Source: Desulfobacteraceae bacterium (lineage in GTDB: Bacteria; Desulfobacterota; Desulfobacteria; Desulfobacterales; Desulfobacteraceae). Taken from it: a DNA stretch of 36,246 bases. This document shows, one piece after another, positions 33,297-36,246 of the stretch. The stretch lies in assembly GCA_024226935.1 (NCBI GenBank), contig JAAELK010000371.1:1-36246 (forward strand). Direction: 5' to 3'. Position 1 is the stretch's first letter. Each line of letters opens with the position of its first letter. The notes beneath the pieces were generated by a model. The model did not search any database, was not told the origin of the DNA, and was given only the letters and a program-made list of their open reading frames with translations. The position numbers and the translations under genes are program-made.

Positions 33297-35240
33297 ATGA
33301 GTATAAGGACGATATATTCAGTTTTTCTTTTGTTTTTTATGCTTTTATCTCCTGTTTGGGCAAATGAAAAAAACAGATTCCAAATTGATTTTTCAAACAG
33401 TGAAAAAGAGTGGATAAAAAATCATCCTGTTATTCGTGTGGCAAATGAAATGGATTGGCCCCCTTTTGACTTCAACGAATTCGATGAGCCCGAAGGTTTG
33501 GTTATAGATTATATAAAATTATTGGCCGGGAAGGCTGGATTGGAAATTGATTTTGTGTATGGATACACCTGGGCTGAGTTAATAGAGCTGTTCAAGCAAA
33601 AAAAAATTGATGTGCTGCCGGTTTTCTATAAAAACGATGAACGAAAAGGCTTTACTCTTTATACCAGCTCTTATCACAGGGCAAAATTAGCAATATTTAT
33701 CAATATAGATAATAAAACTCAGCATGCAGGTCTTCTCAATAAAAGAGTTGGTATTGAAAAATCCCATGGCAGCATTCCCATAGTAAGACAACAGATATCA
33801 GGAACTATTGTTGAAATCGATACCATAGCAGATTTAGTTAGAAAATTAGCAACAAAAAATTTGGATGCCATTATTGGAAATCCCTTTGTTGTTTATTTCC
33901 ATGCTAAAGAAAATCAGATCAATAACATTCAACTTTCAGGGTATTTAAGCTTGAGTGAACAAGAGCAGCAAGATACATCCTTTCATGTCGGTATACGAAA
34001 AGACTGGCCGATTTTGCATAATATTTTGCAAAAAACCATGCAGAACGTGGGTGACTCGGAAATGAAGGAGATCAAGGATAAATGGGTGGATATCTCAATT
34101 GTAAAACAGCTGGATTGGGTCCTTGTAGCTCAAGTTTCCGGTGTGATTGTTTTAATATTAATTTTTTTGATTTGGAATAATAGAATACTAAAATCCATGG
34201 TTAAAGCAAAAACATATGAATTAAAAAAGTTAAATAAAGATTTGGAATCAATAGTGGCATTGAGAACAAAAGAACTTTCGAAATTGAATAAAGAATTGGA
34301 GAAAATAGCTAATGTTGATAAACTGACAGGGTTATGGAACCGACGGGCTATTGAACCTTTTATTGATAAAGAGATGAGCCGTAGTAAACGGGCCAACAGT
34401 TTTGTAAGCCTTATGATTCTTGATTTTGATCACTTTAAGCAAGTTAATGATCAGTATGGGCATGTATTTGGTGATGAGGTTTTGAAAAGGGTGGGGCAAA
34501 AGATTAAAACAATGATTAGAAGTACAGATAATCTTGCCCGTTGGGGGGGAGAAGAATTTTTAATTCTTGTCACAGATACTTGCGCAAGAAAGGCGATCTT
34601 ACTTGCAGAAAAAATACGAAAAGCGGTTATGGCCCTTCGGTTTGAGGGGAAAAAACCGATCACCGTGAGCATTGGTGTGGCAGAATATCACCCCGATGAA
34701 AGTTTTGAGCAGTGGTATGAACGCACCGATGCGGCTTTGTACCAGGCAAAAAAAAAGGGTCGCAATCGTGTTGAACTTGACCCCCGGGATGGTATTCAAA
34801 AAGGGCAGACTGCAATTGCCGGGAGAAATATCTTAAGGTTGATATGGAAAAATGAATATTATTCCGGTAATGACAAGATTGATGGTCAGCATATTCAATT
34901 ATTTAATCTTTCTAACCAATTTATAGATGCCTTTCTTTCAAATACTGAGGAGAAAATAATAGAGACATTGCTGGAAAAATTATCCGATTTACTTAAAGAT
35001 CATTTTAAGAGCGAAGAAGAGATAATGGCACAATCGGGTTACCCCGGTTTGGAAAATCATATGGGGGAACATGACAAGATCAGGACCGATCTAACCAAGT
35101 TGATTGCCCAATATCATCAGGGCTATAGAAATTATGGTATGTTAATACAGTTCATATCGATCCACTTCGTGTTTGAACACATGTTGAATGAAGATAAGAA
35201 CTATTTTCAGTGGGTGGATGAAACAACTCTTCCTTCCTGA
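33297..35240 (+). CDS. Diguanylate cyclase receptor: solute-binding domain - TM - GGDEF - bacteriohemerythrin
   Basis: The 647-aa membrane protein has a signal peptide and an SBP_bac_3-like periplasmic domain (about 45-270: VIRVANEMDWPPFDF, then EGLVIDYIKLLAGKAG). A helix at about 274-294 and a coiled coil follow. The GGDEF domain has its active site GGEEF at 417-421 and an inhibitory RxxD site at 408-411 (RSTD), so it should make cyclic di-GMP with product inhibition. The C-terminus (about 515-640) is a bacteriohemerythrin with the diiron His set (DGQHIQLF, HFKSEEE, HMGEHDKI, HMLNEDK). It could couple an extracellular ligand and cytoplasmic oxygen or redox state to c-di-GMP output. TTG or ATG alternatives are unnecessary; the ATG has AGGA-type sequence nearby. 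Confidence 0.92.
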   Translation: MSIRTIYSVFLLFFMLLSPVWANEKNRFQIDFSNSEKEWIKNHPVIRVANEMDWPPFDFNEFDEPEGLVIDYIKLLAGKAGLEIDFVYGYTWAELIELFKQKKIDVLPVFYKNDERKGFTLYTSSYHRAKLAIFINIDNKTQHAGLLNKRVGIEKSHGSIPIVRQQISGTIVEIDTIADLVRKLATKNLDAIIGNPFVVYFHAKENQINNIQLSGYLSLSEQEQQDTSFHVGIRKDWPILHNILQKTMQNVGDSEMKEIKDKWVDISIVKQLDWVLVAQVSGVIVLILIFLIWNNRILKSMVKAKTYELKKLNKDLESIVALRTKELSKLNKELEKIANVDKLTGLWNRRAIEPFIDKEMSRSKRANSFVSLMILDFDHFKQVNDQYGHVFGDEVLKRVGQKIKTMIRSTDNLARWGGEEFLILVTDTCARKAILLAEKIRKAVMALRFEGKKPITVSIGVAEYHPDESFEQWYERTDAALYQAKKKGRNRVELDPRDGIQKGQTAIAGRNILRLIWKNEYYSGNDKIDGQHIQLFNLSNQFIDAFLSNTEEKIIETLLEKLSDLLKDHFKSEEEIMAQSGYPGLENHMGEHDKIRTDLTKLIAQYHQGYRNYGMLIQFISIHFVFEHMLNEDKNYFQWVDETTLPS

Positions 35241-35281
35241 TTTACGATTCATCAAACTCCGGGAGTAAGTAAGGGGCTTTC

Positions 35282-35626
35282 TTAAATCAGTTGTTCTTGA
35301 AGTGGAGGTGGAAAACCCTGTTTGGCAGCAGTCTTATACTTGCTGAAAACATAGGGTTCATAAATGGTCGGATTCTCCTGAAGTTCGGTCAATCTGGCAT
35401 CAATTTCAATTCTTTTTATATCGGTTTTCCAATTGTTCCAGTCCTCCAGGGATTCCCACTTGCTGATCACAACTACTCTGTTTGTATTTTCAGCACAAAT
35501 CAGAGTTTCTCCTGAAATATATCCTTTCTGATGCATGGCATTGCAACGGATATTTTTCAGCAGTGCAAAAAAATGTTTTTCCTTGTCTTTGCTGACATCT
35601 CTTTTAATTATGACTTTTACAATCAT
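35282..35626 (-). CDS. ABM-domain (antibiotic biosynthesis monooxygenase-like) protein
   Basis: The 114-aa protein resembles the ABM ferredoxin-like superfamily: MIVKVIIKRDVSKDKEKHF, a central KGYISGETLI, RVVVISKWESLEDWNNW and the C-terminal half. These small dimeric proteins include monooxygenases and heme-degrading enzymes such as IsdG, but also proteins of unknown role. The start is ATG 35626, with GAGGGGG a few bases upstream; the frame continues 5' without support. It is convergent with the GGDEF receptor gene. The actual substrate is unknown. Confidence 0.75.
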   Translation of the reverse strand: MIVKVIIKRDVSKDKEKHFFALLKNIRCNAMHQKGYISGETLICAENTNRVVVISKWESLEDWNNWKTDIKRIEIDARLTELQENPTIYEPYVFSKYKTAAKQGFPPPLQEQLI

Positions 35627-35839
35627 GATTCCCCCTCTTTTTTTAAAATTCATCCATGAATGAGAGTTTTTTCATTAACCCACATGATGTATTTTTTTTA
35701 AAATCTAATTTTTGAGTAGAGATCAATTGAGATTGTGCTTTTAGAATCTGGATACCAATCTATATTAAATTTAACATATGAATAAATTTAATGCAATCTG
35801 GCGAAAAACTGAAGCCAGGCCGGTCACTATCAAATGCCT

Positions 35840-36109
35840 TTAAGACGTATTACCCACCACTTCTCGTATCTTAAGAGAAAGATCCTTCATTACTATAGGT
35901 TTTAATAAAAACCCATTTATACCTTGGGCTGCCGCCTTTTCTTTGGACATTGTTTCGCTGAATCCCGTGCAAAGTAATATGGGAATGCCGGGACGTATTT
36001 TGCTCAACTCAATTGCAAGTTTGTCTCCAGGTATATTGGGCATAGCCATATCGGTGATGATCAAATCAAATTTATCAGGGGTAACACGAAAAATTTCAAG
36101 TGCTTCTGT
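35840..36109 (-). pseudogene. Truncated response-regulator receiver domain, interrupted by an IS end
   Basis: About 90 codons encode the C-terminal part of a receiver domain: TEALEIFRVTPDKFD, the phospho-acceptor Asp in LIITDMAMPNIPGD, a Thr in LLCTGFSE, and Lys in FLLKP. Its sequence is close to the receivers of the two kinases at 24805-30383. The beta1-alpha1 part with the acidic pair is missing. Homology stops at Thr-Glu-Ala (36101-36109), exactly where the IS21-like terminal sequence begins. It is therefore the 3' remnant of a response regulator or hybrid kinase. The only start codon is a TTG inside the IS boundary, so expression is doubtful. Confidence 0.75.
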
Positions 36110-36246
36110 CAAACAGCGTCCAAAATTGACCCCCCATCAGCGTCCAATTTTAACCCCCCTAAAGTTAAAAAAAATATCATTTTCTACTCTTTAATCGCCA
36201 ACTTTTATTACCCGTTTCAATTATGTCACAATGATGTGTAAGACGA
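36107..36246. mobile_element. Terminus of an IS21-family-like insertion sequence, running off the right edge
   Basis: Starting at about TGTCAAACA (36107), two 24-base direct repeats follow (36116-36139 and 36140-36163), each beginning GCGTCCAA and ending in a C-rich run. This multiple-terminal-repeat layout is known from IS21-family ends, where the elements begin with TG. The receiver gene stops being recognisable exactly at this point. No transposase (IstA/IstB) is within the window, so the family assignment rests on the end structure alone. Confidence 0.6.

Overview
The window looks like a chromosomal segment of an anaerobic, sulfate-reducer-like deltaproteobacterium (Desulfobacteraceae type, e.g. 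Desulfobacter/Desulfobacula). This is inferred from gene content only: a monofunctional Ni-CO dehydrogenase (CooS), an archaeal-style split glutamate synthase rich in iron-sulfur motifs, a NifX/NifB-like cofactor protein, bacteriohemerythrin and c-heme sensor domains, and many large hybrid histidine kinases, all in moderately AT-rich DNA. No rRNA, tRNA, CRISPR array or prophage was seen.

Layout. 1-2633: a C-terminal ORF fragment, then a hybrid histidine kinase that has lost its N-terminal membrane anchor. 2827-5931: mobB, converging on a minus-strand tetR - ackA - methyltransferase cluster. 5932-8383: cooS with its hairpin, next to three tandem 22-nt repeats. 8384-10304: an SDR dehydrogenase followed by an AraC regulator. 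10444-13149: a polar amino-acid ABC uptake operon (binding protein, attenuator hairpin, permease, ATPase, strong terminator), divergent from a LysE-type exporter. 14174-15888: a metallophosphoesterase closely followed by an unusual ParB-like/RAM-domain fusion. 15977-21047: a three-gene glutamate synthase operon behind a good sigma-70-type promoter and a long leader. 21347-24269: acyltransferase, NifX-like protein and long-chain acyl-CoA synthetase. 24805-30383: two overlapping hybrid sensor kinases, one with a solute-binding-protein sensor and one with a c-heme sensor. 30684-32909: a tiny His-rich lipoprotein, then an overlapping Cfa synthase/geranylgeranyl-reductase-type oxidoreductase pair. 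33297-35240: a solute-binding/GGDEF/hemerythrin receptor. 35282-36246: an ABM-domain protein and a receiver domain cut by the end of an IS21-like element that runs off the window.

How the genes fit together. Several modules concern fermentative or C1 carbon flow (CooS, AckA), nitrogen assimilation (glutamate synthase, amino-acid uptake and export) and membrane-lipid remodelling (acyl-CoA synthetase, acyltransferase, Cfa plus a flavoprotein reductase). These sit among redox- and ligand-sensing signalling proteins. The most interesting hypothesis is that the overlapping Cfa/flavoprotein pair makes mid-chain methyl-branched fatty acids such as 10-methylpalmitate, a lipid marker of Desulfobacter. 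The most unusual protein architecture is the ParB-like + Lrp/AsnC-RAM fusion. Start codons were re-chosen by ribosome-binding-site spacing for many genes, and each choice is noted in its entry.
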